Assembly: GCF_000424985.1 (NCBI RefSeq)
Contig: NZ_AUKX01000023.1
Location: forward strand, 1-64,000
Direction: 5' to 3'
DNA: 64,000 bases
Source of the DNA: Arenibacter latericius DSM 15913
Lineage (GTDB): Bacteria > Bacteroidota > Bacteroidia > Flavobacteriales > Flavobacteriaceae
The first letter of the stretch is position 1, and the number at the start of each line of letters is the position of its first letter. A program made the position numbers and the translations under genes. Under the pieces are notes generated by a model that saw nothing but the letters and a program-made list of their open reading frames with translations, made no database searches and was not told the origin of the DNA. Below are positions 10,574 to 18,900 of the stretch, one piece after another.

Positions 10574-10614
10574 CTTTAATTAAGATATTTATAATAAAGA
10601 AATTTAACAACGTT

Positions 10615-10632
10615 GTAACTTATACGAGTTAC
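10615..10632. promoter_or_regulatory. Inverted repeat GTAACT-N6-AGTTAC upstream of the DUF4159 gene
   Basis: A perfect 6+6 bp dyad about 90 bp before the next gene start, in a 149-bp gap. The shape resembles a dimeric transcription-factor site. The binding factor is unknown. Confidence 0.3.
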
Positions 10633-10722
10633 CATTTCTTATGTTTTTATGAGAACAGGAAGCTGCAAGGAAAATCTAGATTAATATTGCTAAATTTGAG
10701 AAGATTAAACTTTGGGGCCAAA

Positions 10723-11379
10723 ATGAAACAACATATTGCTTTTGTCTATCTACTTTTCCTTTTTCTAGCTTCTGGCTCTTCTGTTCACAGTCAAGAAATT
10801 GCTGTTTTAAAATATGGAGGTGGAGGAGATTGGTATGCAAACCCCACTTCACTGCCTAACTTAATTCGTTTTTGCAATCAGTATATAAACACAAAAATAA
10901 ACCCTAAGCCAGCAACGGTAGAAACAGGCAGCGCTAACATTTTTCAATATCCCTTTATTCACATGACCGGACATGGGAATGTTTACTTTTCGGATGAAGA
11001 TGCGAAAAACTTAAACAATTACCTCCTTGGAGGGGGATTTCTACATATAGATGATAATTATGGAATGGAACCCTATCTTAGAAAAGAGCTTTTAAAAGTA
11101 TTCCCCAATAAGGAATTGATAGAAATAGGTACAGACCACCCTATTTTTAACCAACAATATAAATTCCCCAGAGGCCTTCCTAAAATACACGAACACGACG
11201 GGAAACCACCACAGGCCTTTGGCATCTTTCACGAGAATAGACTAGTACTTCTTTTTACATATGAAAGTGATTTAGGAAATGGTTGGGAAGACCAAGAAGT
11301 GCACCAAGATCCACAAGAAGTAAGACTCAAAGCGCTAGAAATGGGTGCAAATATCATTTCTTATGTTTTTAAAAACTAA
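10723..11379 (+). CDS. DUF4159 domain-containing exported protein
   Basis: Starting at the ATG at 10723 gives 218 residues beginning with a Sec signal peptide (MKQHIAFVYLLFLFLASGSS, cut near VHSQ). A longer form from a TTG at 10687 would bury the signal, so the ATG is preferred. The mature part is one DUF4159 domain, which has a glutamine-amidotransferase-like fold, with IFQYPFIHMTGHGNVYF, YLLGGGFLHIDDNYG and TDHPIFN. The family often sits in gliding or cell-envelope loci. No catalytic role is established. It lies 3 bp before the permease gene. Confidence 0.85.
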   Translation: MKQHIAFVYLLFLFLASGSSVHSQEIAVLKYGGGGDWYANPTSLPNLIRFCNQYINTKINPKPATVETGSANIFQYPFIHMTGHGNVYFSDEDAKNLNNYLLGGGFLHIDDNYGMEPYLRKELLKVFPNKELIEIGTDHPIFNQQYKFPRGLPKIHEHDGKPPQAFGIFHENRLVLLFTYESDLGNGWEDQEVHQDPQEVRLKALEMGANIISYVFKN

Positions 11380-11382
11380 CCT

Positions 11383-12483
11383 ATGAAGTCCAAAACAATC
11401 GCTAATGGCATCCTCCGTGCAGTTGGGGTTATTACAGCAATAGTCCTTATAGCCTATTTTCTATACCGCATACAATCTGTAATTGCATACATTCTCATTG
11501 CTGCAGTAGTAGCCTTAATAGGGAGACCAATTGTTTTTTTCTTAAAAAGGAAATTAAAATTCCCAAACATCTTAGCTGTTACTGCTACCCTATTGTTCAT
11601 TATAGGAATATTTGTAGCCATAGTAGCACTCTTTGTACCTGTAATCACCCAACAAGGAAAAAATCTGGCGTTATTAGATTTTGATCAATTGCTCAATAGC
11701 CTAAACTCGGTTTACAGCGAGATAATACACTATTTTGGAGGTAACGGAGGCGGTAATGAGGAAATGATTAAGAGAACTGATATAGGGAAGAATATTAAGG
11801 CAGAACTACAAACAGGACTTATCCCCAATTTTCTGAATGCTTTTATGACCCTATTTAGTGATATTAGCATTGGTCTATTTTCTGTTCTCTTTATCTCCTT
11901 CTTTTTTCTAAAGGATAGCAATCTTTTGCAAAACGGTCTACTAATATTAGTACCAAAAAGCAAAGAGGAGAAACTTGTAAATTCTATGGAGAAAATTAAA
12001 AACCTTTTGTCGCGTTACTTCGTTGGACTACTCGTTCAGATTTTTATTCTCTTCTCCATCTACAGTATAACACTTCTACTAGTTGGTTTAGAAAACGCCA
12101 TTATAATAGCTTTTTTCTGCGCCATATTTAACATCATTCCATACCTAGGTCCCATCATTGGAGGAACCCTTATGATAGCACTCACAATAACTAGTAATAT
12201 GGATGCCAATTTCATCAATGAAATCCTTCCAAAAACAGGCTATGTTTTATTAGGTTTAACCATAGGACAATTAGTAGATAATTTCTTTTCTCAACCCATT
12301 ATTTTTTCCAATAGCGTGAAGTCGCACCCCCTAGAAATTTTCTTAATAATTATTATAGCAGGATTGCTTTTTGGTATTACAGGAATGATCATTGCAGTAC
12401 CAGGATACACCGCTATAAAGGTAATTTTAAAGGAATTTTTAGCCGATAATAAAATAGTAAAACAAATTACAAAAGACTTATAG
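11383..12483 (+). CDS. AI-2E family transporter (PerM/TqsA-like permease)
   Basis: The 366-residue protein has about eight predicted membrane segments. Paired helices are at 11-45 and 58-85, a soluble segment at about 90-145, and a C-terminal block whose AFFCAIFNIIPYLGPIIGG is the family signature. Members have been linked to autoinducer-2 or Na+/H+ transport, so the substrate cannot be read from sequence. It lies between DUF4159 and the methyltransferase with gaps of 3 and 7 bp, an operon-like arrangement. Confidence 0.88.
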   Translation: MKSKTIANGILRAVGVITAIVLIAYFLYRIQSVIAYILIAAVVALIGRPIVFFLKRKLKFPNILAVTATLLFIIGIFVAIVALFVPVITQQGKNLALLDFDQLLNSLNSVYSEIIHYFGGNGGGNEEMIKRTDIGKNIKAELQTGLIPNFLNAFMTLFSDISIGLFSVLFISFFFLKDSNLLQNGLLILVPKSKEEKLVNSMEKIKNLLSRYFVGLLVQIFILFSIYSITLLLVGLENAIIIAFFCAIFNIIPYLGPIIGGTLMIALTITSNMDANFINEILPKTGYVLLGLTIGQLVDNFFSQPIIFSNSVKSHPLEIFLIIIIAGLLFGITGMIIAVPGYTAIKVILKEFLADNKIVKQITKDL

Positions 12484-12490
12484 TTATACT

Positions 12491-13669
12491 TTGAATAAAA
12501 ACATACTAAATACTGATATACAATCTTTTATAAATAAGAATTTAACGACTGACACGATGTCAGTTTTGTTAAAAGATCACGGTTTTAAAGGAGTAACCTC
12601 CAAAGAGATTGTTCAACAGATTGAAGCCAAGAATAAGTGTAAGGAAAAGCTACCTACATGGTTTAGAACCCCTCTTATTTACTACCCTGAAAAACTAAAT
12701 TTAGAGCAGACTTCCTCCGAGACTACTGCCCAATACAAAGCAGAAATATGTAATGGAAAATCGCTCTTAGACCTCACTGGCGGACTAGGGGTAGACAGTT
12801 ATTATTTTAGTCAAAAAATTGACCGAATTTTACACTGCGAAATCAACCCAAAATTAGCCGAAATAGCTGCCTATAATTTCAAGATTTTAGACAGAAATAA
12901 TATCGAAACTTTTGCTAGTGATGGAATCGAATATTTAAAGAATTCGGACACGCATTTCAATTGGATTTATGTGGACCCCTCAAGGCGAAATGACGCCAAA
13001 GGAAAAGTATTTATGCTCGCAGATTGCCTGCCTAATGTTCCTGAAAATTTAGCCCTACTTTTTGCAAGCGCAAAAAACATCATGATTAAAACCGCTCCCC
13101 TATTAGATATAACAGCAGGTATTAGGGAATTAAATTTCGTAAAGGAGATTCATGTTATTGCCGTAAAAAATGAAGTAAAAGAATTACTCTGGATTCTAGA
13201 AAGAAGCTACCAAGGAGAGATAAGAATAAAAACTGTTAACCTCACTTCTAACGATAGGGAAGCGTTTAATTTTATACTAAATAAGGAAACTACTGCCTCC
13301 CCTAGCTATTCAGAGCCTCAACGCTACCTGTACGAACCAAACTCCGCTATTCTAAAGGCTGGGGCCTTTAAAACCGTAAGCGAAAGCTTTGAGGTGCATA
13401 AACTGCATGAACATTCGCATCTATATACTAGCAATCAATTACTGGAATTTCCTGGCAGACGATTTACTATTAAAGGAGCCTATCCCTATAATAAAAAAGC
13501 CATTAACAGCCTTAAAATCAACAAAGCCAATATTACTACGAGAAACTTTCCTGTTTCTGTAAGCGATATTAGGAAGAAGTTTAAAATTAAAGATGGAGGA
13601 GATACCTACCTGTTCTTCACTACCGACCTAGAAGAGAACAAAATAGTTCTTAAGTGCACTAAAGCGTAG
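12491..13669 (+). CDS. Class I SAM-dependent methyltransferase with THUMP-like C-terminal domain
   Basis: The 392-residue protein has an N-terminal helical region, then a Rossmann methyltransferase fold from about residue 95. The SAM motif is LLDLTGGLGVDSYYF and a DPPY-like catalytic motif appears as YVDPSRRND. The C-terminal ~80 residues match the THUMP-like domain found in this Bacteroidota family (PGRRFTIKGAYPYNKKAI). A nucleic-acid substrate, probably rRNA or tRNA, is likely but not proven. The start codon appears to be TTG at 12491, 7 bp after the permease stop. Confidence 0.82.
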   Translation: MNKNILNTDIQSFINKNLTTDTMSVLLKDHGFKGVTSKEIVQQIEAKNKCKEKLPTWFRTPLIYYPEKLNLEQTSSETTAQYKAEICNGKSLLDLTGGLGVDSYYFSQKIDRILHCEINPKLAEIAAYNFKILDRNNIETFASDGIEYLKNSDTHFNWIYVDPSRRNDAKGKVFMLADCLPNVPENLALLFASAKNIMIKTAPLLDITAGIRELNFVKEIHVIAVKNEVKELLWILERSYQGEIRIKTVNLTSNDREAFNFILNKETTASPSYSEPQRYLYEPNSAILKAGAFKTVSESFEVHKLHEHSHLYTSNQLLEFPGRRFTIKGAYPYNKKAINSLKINKANITTRNFPVSVSDIRKKFKIKDGGDTYLFFTTDLEENKIVLKCTKA

Positions 13670-13684
13670 TTGGAAAAACACCCC

Positions 13685-14434
13685 TTACAGACAGTCCCAT
13701 TTAAAATTAGCTACCTTATCGTTAGATCCGGCAGACAGATTATAGTGCCACCACTCTGTTCTAATAGACCAGAAACCATATTTTTCCATGGTTTCTTTTA
13801 GAAGGAGTCGGTTATCCAAAATGTGTTGTGGCAAATCTAGATTATCATGATAAGCTTTTTTCCCAAAGAAATCAAAATCAGTACCCATATCTAATTCCTC
13901 ACCATCTAAAGTCACCAGGGTAATATCTACCGCTCCCCCTTTGTTATGGATAGAACCCTTAACCGGATTAGCAACATATTGAGGGTTGGGAACAATCGCC
14001 CACATCTTATACTGTACAGAATTAGGACGGTAGCAATCAAAGAATTTTATTTTATACCCTTTACTCATAAACTCCTTATTAGCCTCCAACAAGGCCTTTG
14101 CCGTTTTTACCCGAGTATAGCATTCAGCACAATCATACACCTGCTCCTTCAAGAAATTATTTTCGGTAGCATACCTCATATCGTACACAAAATCGTCACT
14201 ATAGTCCGCCAAACGCACAAAAGTGGTATCTGCTAGCCCTTCTAATGACTTTAACGCTACTTTCTCCACTTTAGCAGGCTGCACACTATCTTTCGCCGTT
14301 AGCGTGTCTATTGGAGCCATTACCTCTGGAGATTCCGTTTTCTCCTTTTCACTCTTTTTTTGCTCACCGCAGCTTGCTAGAAGCAATGCAATAATTACCC
14401 CTAAGCACTTAAATGAAAATCTAGCATTATTCAT
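13685..14434 (-). CDS. M15-family D-alanyl-D-alanine dipeptidase lipoprotein (VanX/DdpX-like)
   Basis: From the ATG at 14434 the 249-residue protein begins with a lipoprotein signal (CLGVIIALLLASC); an upstream in-frame ATG at 14494 would spoil this signal. A charged linker precedes the peptidase domain. Zinc ligands are visible in the VanX pattern: GSIHNKGGAVDITL (SxHxxGxAxD) and RTEWWHYNL (ExxWH). It should cleave D-Ala-D-Ala in the periplasm, for peptidoglycan recycling rather than antibiotic resistance, because no VanHA partners are nearby. Confidence 0.88.
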   Translation of the reverse strand: MNNARFSFKCLGVIIALLLASCGEQKKSEKEKTESPEVMAPIDTLTAKDSVQPAKVEKVALKSLEGLADTTFVRLADYSDDFVYDMRYATENNFLKEQVYDCAECYTRVKTAKALLEANKEFMSKGYKIKFFDCYRPNSVQYKMWAIVPNPQYVANPVKGSIHNKGGAVDITLVTLDGEELDMGTDFDFFGKKAYHDNLDLPQHILDNRLLLKETMEKYGFWSIRTEWWHYNLSAGSNDKVANFKWDCL

Positions 14435-14554
14435 CCCAAACGTTTGTTTTTTATATTCAACTGTTAAAAATAAAAGATTCCTCCAAGAGAACAAGTCTTA
14501 AGCGCTATTTGTTTAACAGTTTTCTGAAACCCTTTAGCATAGAAAAACAGGATT

Positions 14555-14977
14555 TCAATTACTCCTCAATCGAGTATTGCGAGTAGGCTTAAACTCGTCA
14601 ACCACGTTTTCTATTAAATAAAAGAAAGCAGCTCCCAAAAAGTACATAACAACATCAAAAATATCTGCAGTATAACGAACATTAATCTTTGGAAGATATA
14701 CTTCAAAGTAGGTAGAGTAAAACACTGTCAACGAGATGATTGAAAATACTGTTAAGTTTAAATTCTTGTCAGATTTAAGCCATCGGACTGCATACCTACA
14801 TATGTAAAGAACTATAGGCATACACAGCAAATCATTCATATAATAAGCCACCCAAGTAGGAAGTATTTCAGCCTTACCCAACCTCTGCACAACATAAATA
14901 GCCCCTCCCAGAATAGCGAAAAAGGGGAAATACATCCGTTTTATCCAAGACAATATTTTACTACTATACGTTCTCAT
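14555..14977 (-). CDS. Hypothetical membrane protein
   Basis: The 140-residue protein has about four hydrophobic segments (residues 14-32, 47-63, 75-95, 106-124) and a basic tail. No known motif was recognised. It is 13 bp downstream of the zinc-ribbon protein on the same strand, so the two are probably cotranscribed. Function unknown. Confidence 0.6.
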   Translation of the reverse strand: MRTYSSKILSWIKRMYFPFFAILGGAIYVVQRLGKAEILPTWVAYYMNDLLCMPIVLYICRYAVRWLKSDKNLNLTVFSIISLTVFYSTYFEVYLPKINVRYTADIFDVVMYFLGAAFFYLIENVVDEFKPTRNTRLRSN

Positions 14978-14990
14978 AGCAAGCCGTTAA

Positions 14991-15302
14991 TTAAGCAACT
15001 ATATAGCTAAATAAGAAAGCAATAAAAGCACCAATAGACATAACTACTACCCAGATAGAGTAAAAAATAACAGCCGGAATTTTTATTAATAGATTAGGGT
15101 GTTTTAAAGCTTTCTTAAAAAATACAGTAACTGCATTTGGCTTTTCCGCTGCTTTATCCTCCTGTTTTTTTATATCATTAGCTTCTCTCGCTAGTTGCCT
15201 TTTTAGCTTTATATTAATTAACTCACCACAATTCTCGCAGTAATCGCTATTTACGTTAACAGTACCGCAGTTAGAACATTTCCTGTAAGCCACCTTCCCC
15301 AT
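14991..15302 (-). CDS. Small zinc-ribbon membrane protein
   Basis: The 103-residue protein starts with a zinc ribbon (Cys 9, 12, 22 and 25: KCSNCG and YCENCGEL). A charged, coiled-coil-like stretch follows (about residues 33-52), then one or two hydrophobic segments at the C-terminus (residues 72-102). This layout recalls DUF3667-type Bacteroidota proteins. It probably anchors a small metal-binding domain in the inner membrane; the role is unknown. First gene of a two-gene unit. Confidence 0.65.
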   Translation of the reverse strand: MGKVAYRKCSNCGTVNVNSDYCENCGELINIKLKRQLAREANDIKKQEDKAAEKPNAVTVFFKKALKHPNLLIKIPAVIFYSIWVVVMSIGAFIAFLFSYIVA

Positions 15303-15936
15303 TACTAATAATTTTCAAAAGATTCTATTCATAAATTCTTGGAAACCTGTCGATTCATTCCTCCTCATCTACAAAATAAGCCCCAACTTACAAAGGTCGT
15401 TAGAAAAAGGTACATAAAAAATTTTTGAGTACGCATTAGAGACACACTACCTTAACACTGTCTGTGCGAAAAGGTTTTCAATTGATGTGTTTGTAATAAT
15501 TCACTTATTAGATTCCTATGATTTTTACAGATTCTCCCTAATAAAATTGATCTGTGAGCAAAGCTTTAGTATCACATTTAAGCTCTGAGAACTTGACTAA
15601 AGTCAGATTTACCTTCTTCATCTAGACCTATGAATAATAACACAGCAATACAATATATTTTTTAAGGAGATTGCTTTTATGATGCTAGGATGCTAACACC
15701 TCCCTAAACAATAAAAGGGAAGCACCTCAGTTTTCGGTAGCAAAAGATGGAATAGTATTTAATTGCGCAGGTCAAAATTTAAGTTCTACATTTCCAATTA
15801 TATACTAAGCTCGACTTACATAGTACTTAAACTAAATGTTCATTTAAAAACACGTAAAATATTAAAAATCATTCTTTTATATTGTGATTATGGATATGTT
15901 TTTCACCTAAAACCCTATTTACAAATCTCTCTTAAT
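15303..15936. other. Long AT-rich intergenic region, no gene recognised
   Basis: About 630 bp without a credible coding region. The only open frames are short and lack homology or a plausible start. It presumably holds the promoter of the zinc-ribbon unit at its left end. Confidence 0.5.
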
Positions 15937-16051
15937 CCCCGTGATAAATCACGGGGCTATTCAATCTCCCTTCTCTTAATTTTAACTCCTTTAAACTGCC
16001 ACAGGTCTTTAGGTCGAGGTTAAAAACAGTTTAGGAAGAATGGCTTTAGCC
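15937..16051 (+). repeat. Interspersed palindromic repeat, copy C
   Basis: The perfect palindrome CCCCGTGATAAATCACGGGG plus tail CTATTCA (15937-15963) is identical to that in copy A at the left end of the window. It is followed about 80 bp later by GGCTTTAGCC (16042-16051), the same palindrome that precedes the hairpin in copies A and B. So the two modules occur here in swapped order. Confidence 0.65.
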
Positions 16052-16067
16052 GAGTCCTATAACAAAA

Positions 16068-16095
16068 AAACCCCGAGGCAGAAGCTTCGGGGTTT
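16068..16095 (-). terminator. Rho-independent terminator after the GMC/subunit-3 operon
   Basis: A 9-bp stem AAACCCCGA/TCGGGGTTT, followed on the minus strand by a run of T (16064-16070), about 20 bp past the stop codon at 16115. Confidence 0.8.
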
Positions 16096-16114
16096 CTCAA
16101 GATTAACGCTTATT

Positions 16115-16834
16115 TTAGGTCAACAAATTACCATGTTCATCCCATTCAGCGATAACATTACGCTTACTCTGATCTACACATTTAGCAATCCATTCCGGAT
16201 CATAGGCCATTCCATGTTGTTCTAGAACATCTTCTGGAACACCATCCCAAACATTAGGAGAGTTCCCCTTATATCCTAAATCGGCAATTCCTACTTTAGA
16301 CGTATAATAACCAGTTAAGGTAAGTCCGCGGAACATGTGGAAAAACTGAATTTCCAAAGGCTGTTTATTCAATGGAATTTCTGGATCGTGATAACAAATA
16401 GTATCACAAATTTGCTTTTGTTGTTCTAAGGTAGCCGATTTAAAATCGACCCCAAATTCCGTATTACTCTTATGATCTAACCACATTAAACCTCCTAACA
16501 AAGTCATTTGCATAGTTGGAAGGTCTTTCCCGATAAACTCGATAAATTCAGGTACTTCTGCTTCTATAGGTCCGCCATGCGGTTCTTTTGGAGGAAGAAT
16601 CACCGTACTTAGTACAGCAATAGTTTCCATTTCGTGCTCATTAAATAGCTGCTCTTCATGTAATTTGGCATCACGCTCTGCTTCTTCTGGCGTTCTACCA
16701 TAAAAACCTTGTGCGCCCTTAGTAATTTCTTCTTCAGCAGGTGCCTTTGTTTCTGGAGTACATCCATGCATCGCCAAACCAGCGGCACCAACCCCCAAAA
16801 TCATTGTCTGTATACTTTTTCTCCTATCCATCAT
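16115..16834 (-). CDS. Gluconate 2-dehydrogenase subunit 3-like lipoprotein
   Basis: The 239-residue protein matches the gluconate 2-dehydrogenase subunit 3 family, the small partner of membrane-bound FAD sugar/polyol dehydrogenases. The N-terminus (MDRRKSIQTMILGVGAAGLA then MHGC) looks like a Tat or lipoprotein signal with Cys 25 as a possible lipid site. It carries the family segments LSTVILPPKEPHGGPIEAEVP and FFHMFRGLTLTGYYTSKVG. It starts 3 bp after the GMC oxidoreductase stop and presumably helps export or mature that enzyme. The substrate is not known. Confidence 0.85.
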   Translation of the reverse strand: MMDRRKSIQTMILGVGAAGLAMHGCTPETKAPAEEEITKGAQGFYGRTPEEAERDAKLHEEQLFNEHEMETIAVLSTVILPPKEPHGGPIEAEVPEFIEFIGKDLPTMQMTLLGGLMWLDHKSNTEFGVDFKSATLEQQKQICDTICYHDPEIPLNKQPLEIQFFHMFRGLTLTGYYTSKVGIADLGYKGNSPNVWDGVPEDVLEQHGMAYDPEWIAKCVDQSKRNVIAEWDEHGNLLT

Positions 16835-16837
16835 CTT

Positions 16838-18559
16838 CTAGATATTTTGCTGTTTCAACTGTTCAATAATGTAATCTGAAGCCCTCCAGGACAATGCCAT
16901 AATAGTCCAAGTACAGTTTTTATCTGCTTGAGAAACAAAAGGTCCGGCATCCACAATAAACACGTTATCTACATCGTGTAGTTGATTAAACTTATTAGTC
17001 ACCGAAGTCTTAGGGTCGTTCCCCATTCTAGTGGTTCCTACCTCATGGATAATTCTCCCTGGAGCTTCTAGTCCATAGTCACTTTCCTTTCCTGGTTTTT
17101 CACCCAATGGTATTCCGCCCATGTTGTGAATTAACTCTTCAAAGGTATCTTGCATATGTTTAGCCTGATTCCTCTCAAAATCTGACCACTTATAATTGAA
17201 CTTCAATACTGGAATACCGTATTTATCTACAGTTGTTGGGTCAATTTCACAGTAGTTATCATATCTAGCAATACCTTCTCCTCTACCACCAAAACCTATA
17301 ACAGATCCGTAGTATTTTTTAACATCATCACGCAGGCTATCTCCATAACCTCCTACTTTTAGATCGAAAAACTTATTAAAATCATTAGGATTATAGGCAA
17401 ATCCGTAGTTAGGCATTCCCATTCCTCCCCATACTTCAATATGGTATCCTCTAGGGAAGTCTAACTTAGAATTATCTCCCCACCATGGTGAGTATACGTG
17501 CATACCTCCCACTCCGTCTTCGTTATATGAGGTTTTCCTATTCATAAGGCCAGGAATGAATCCAGCTCTACTAGCTCCTGTAGAATCGTGAAGGTATCTT
17601 CCTATAAGATTACTACTATTCCCTAATCCATTAGGGTGCTGTTTACTCTTAGAATTGAGAAGAATCCTTGCAGAGCTACATGCCGAAGCCGCTAGAACTA
17701 CTATTTTACCCCTTAATTTATATTCTTTACGGTCGTCCTTACTAATATAAGACACTCCAGTAGCTCTTCCTTCTTCGTCTGTGGTAACTTCACGAACAAC
17801 GGAGTTTACATATATTCTAATCTTCCCGCCACTCTTTTGGGCTGGGAAAATTAAACAACTTCCAGAGGAGAAATCCGCATATACCGAACAAGAGCGAGCA
17901 CATTGTCCGCAGTAAAAACAAACGCCTCTATCGTTATTTAGCTTTTTGGTAAGCATGGAGAGTCGACCCGGAATAACGGGGATGCCCGACTTTTTAGCGC
18001 CTTCAATATAGAAAAGCTCATGCAATCTTGGTTTTGGAGGAGGAAGGAAAAATCCGTCCGGATCATCTTCCAGTCCTTCATTAGTTCCAAAAACACCAAT
18101 AAGCTTATCTACCTTATCGTAATAAGGTTTTACATCATCATAACCAATGGGCCAATCCTCTCCATGACCATCCCTAGTTTTCCCTTTAAAATCTTTTGGT
18201 CCAAATCGAAGGGAAATACGCCCCCAGTGATTGGTTCTCCCCCCTAACATGTGGGATCTAAACCAATCGAACTTTGTTCCAGGTTCTCTTGTATAAGGTT
18301 CTCCTTCTATTTCCCATCCGCCATAGGCCATATCAAATTCACCAAAGGCACGGGTAGTACCAGCACCCCTTCTAGGAGATTCATAAGGCCATTTTAATTG
18401 GGTCATCTGTTCCGGATTCTTAGGGTCAAAAAATGGCCCGGCCTCCACAACGGCTACATTTAGCCCAGCGTCAGCCAATTGCTTGGTAGCCATTCCGCCA
18501 CCAGCTCCTGAACCGACGATAATCACGTCATATACTTCTGAGGATTCTTTGATTTGCAT
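16838..18559 (-). CDS. GMC-family FAD oxidoreductase (gluconate dehydrogenase large-subunit type) with CxxCxxCxxxC motif
   Basis: The 573-residue protein oxidises a sugar, sugar acid or polyol. The N-terminal FAD Rossmann motif is VIIVGSGAGGGMATKQLADA. GMC signatures include MLGGRTNHWGRISLRF and the C-terminal active-site region TRMGNDPKTSVTN...NVFIVDAG. Residues 214-224 (CFYCGQCARSC) form C-x2-C-x2-C-x3-C, the spacing of a [4Fe-4S] cluster, comparable in position to the Fe-S site of FAD-dependent glucose and fructose dehydrogenases. It is paired with the subunit-3 gene (3 bp) and follows the SusD gene on the same strand. There is no obvious signal peptide, so export may depend on its partner. 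Confidence 0.85.
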   Translation of the reverse strand: MQIKESSEVYDVIIVGSGAGGGMATKQLADAGLNVAVVEAGPFFDPKNPEQMTQLKWPYESPRRGAGTTRAFGEFDMAYGGWEIEGEPYTREPGTKFDWFRSHMLGGRTNHWGRISLRFGPKDFKGKTRDGHGEDWPIGYDDVKPYYDKVDKLIGVFGTNEGLEDDPDGFFLPPPKPRLHELFYIEGAKKSGIPVIPGRLSMLTKKLNNDRGVCFYCGQCARSCSVYADFSSGSCLIFPAQKSGGKIRIYVNSVVREVTTDEEGRATGVSYISKDDRKEYKLRGKIVVLAASACSSARILLNSKSKQHPNGLGNSSNLIGRYLHDSTGASRAGFIPGLMNRKTSYNEDGVGGMHVYSPWWGDNSKLDFPRGYHIEVWGGMGMPNYGFAYNPNDFNKFFDLKVGGYGDSLRDDVKKYYGSVIGFGGRGEGIARYDNYCEIDPTTVDKYGIPVLKFNYKWSDFERNQAKHMQDTFEELIHNMGGIPLGEKPGKESDYGLEAPGRIIHEVGTTRMGNDPKTSVTNKFNQLHDVDNVFIVDAGPFVSQADKNCTWTIMALSWRASDYIIEQLKQQNI

Positions 18560-18900
18560 AATAGAAATTTATATTCCTGTTCAATATAGGTTTAAAATAA
18601 TACTAAAGTAAATATTTTTATACGAACAACCACGGATCTCATCTTAATTGACAAAAAACCACCAATAAATGATAAGTTTTAATTACAGTCTAACGTCCTA
18701 GACAATTGCTTCATTCTGTTTTAACAGTCAATTTAAAATAACGCTACATAGCATTGATCGTATTGTTTCAATTAAAATATTTCTTTATAAATATACGCTG
18801 ATAAAGAACAAAGCTCCTTCTACTTTTTACAGGTAAAAGGAGCACGCCCTTATCAACTTTTCAATAAACTCCTAGCTGTTAGGAGAATAAAAAGTATTGA
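18560..18900 (-). terminator. Intergenic gap with two hairpins after susD
   Basis: A 341-bp gap with no gene. Two hairpins lie downstream of susD: 18813-18843 (GCTCCTTCTAC/GTAAAAGGAGC, one mismatch) and 18869-18885 (CTCCTA/TAGGAG). These are likely terminators or mRNA-stabilising ends for the sus unit. The promoter of the GMC operon should lie in the remainder, but no clean TANNTTTG box was identified. Confidence 0.5.

Noticed and set aside
13685-14434. Vancomycin-resistance VanX
   Set aside because: Catalytic motifs match the VanX family, but there is no VanH, VanA or regulator, so a peptidoglycan-recycling dipeptidase is more likely.
15763-16023. 86-codon open frame in the 15.3-16.1 kb gap
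   Set aside because: It runs through the palindromic repeat and has no recognisable motif or start signal.
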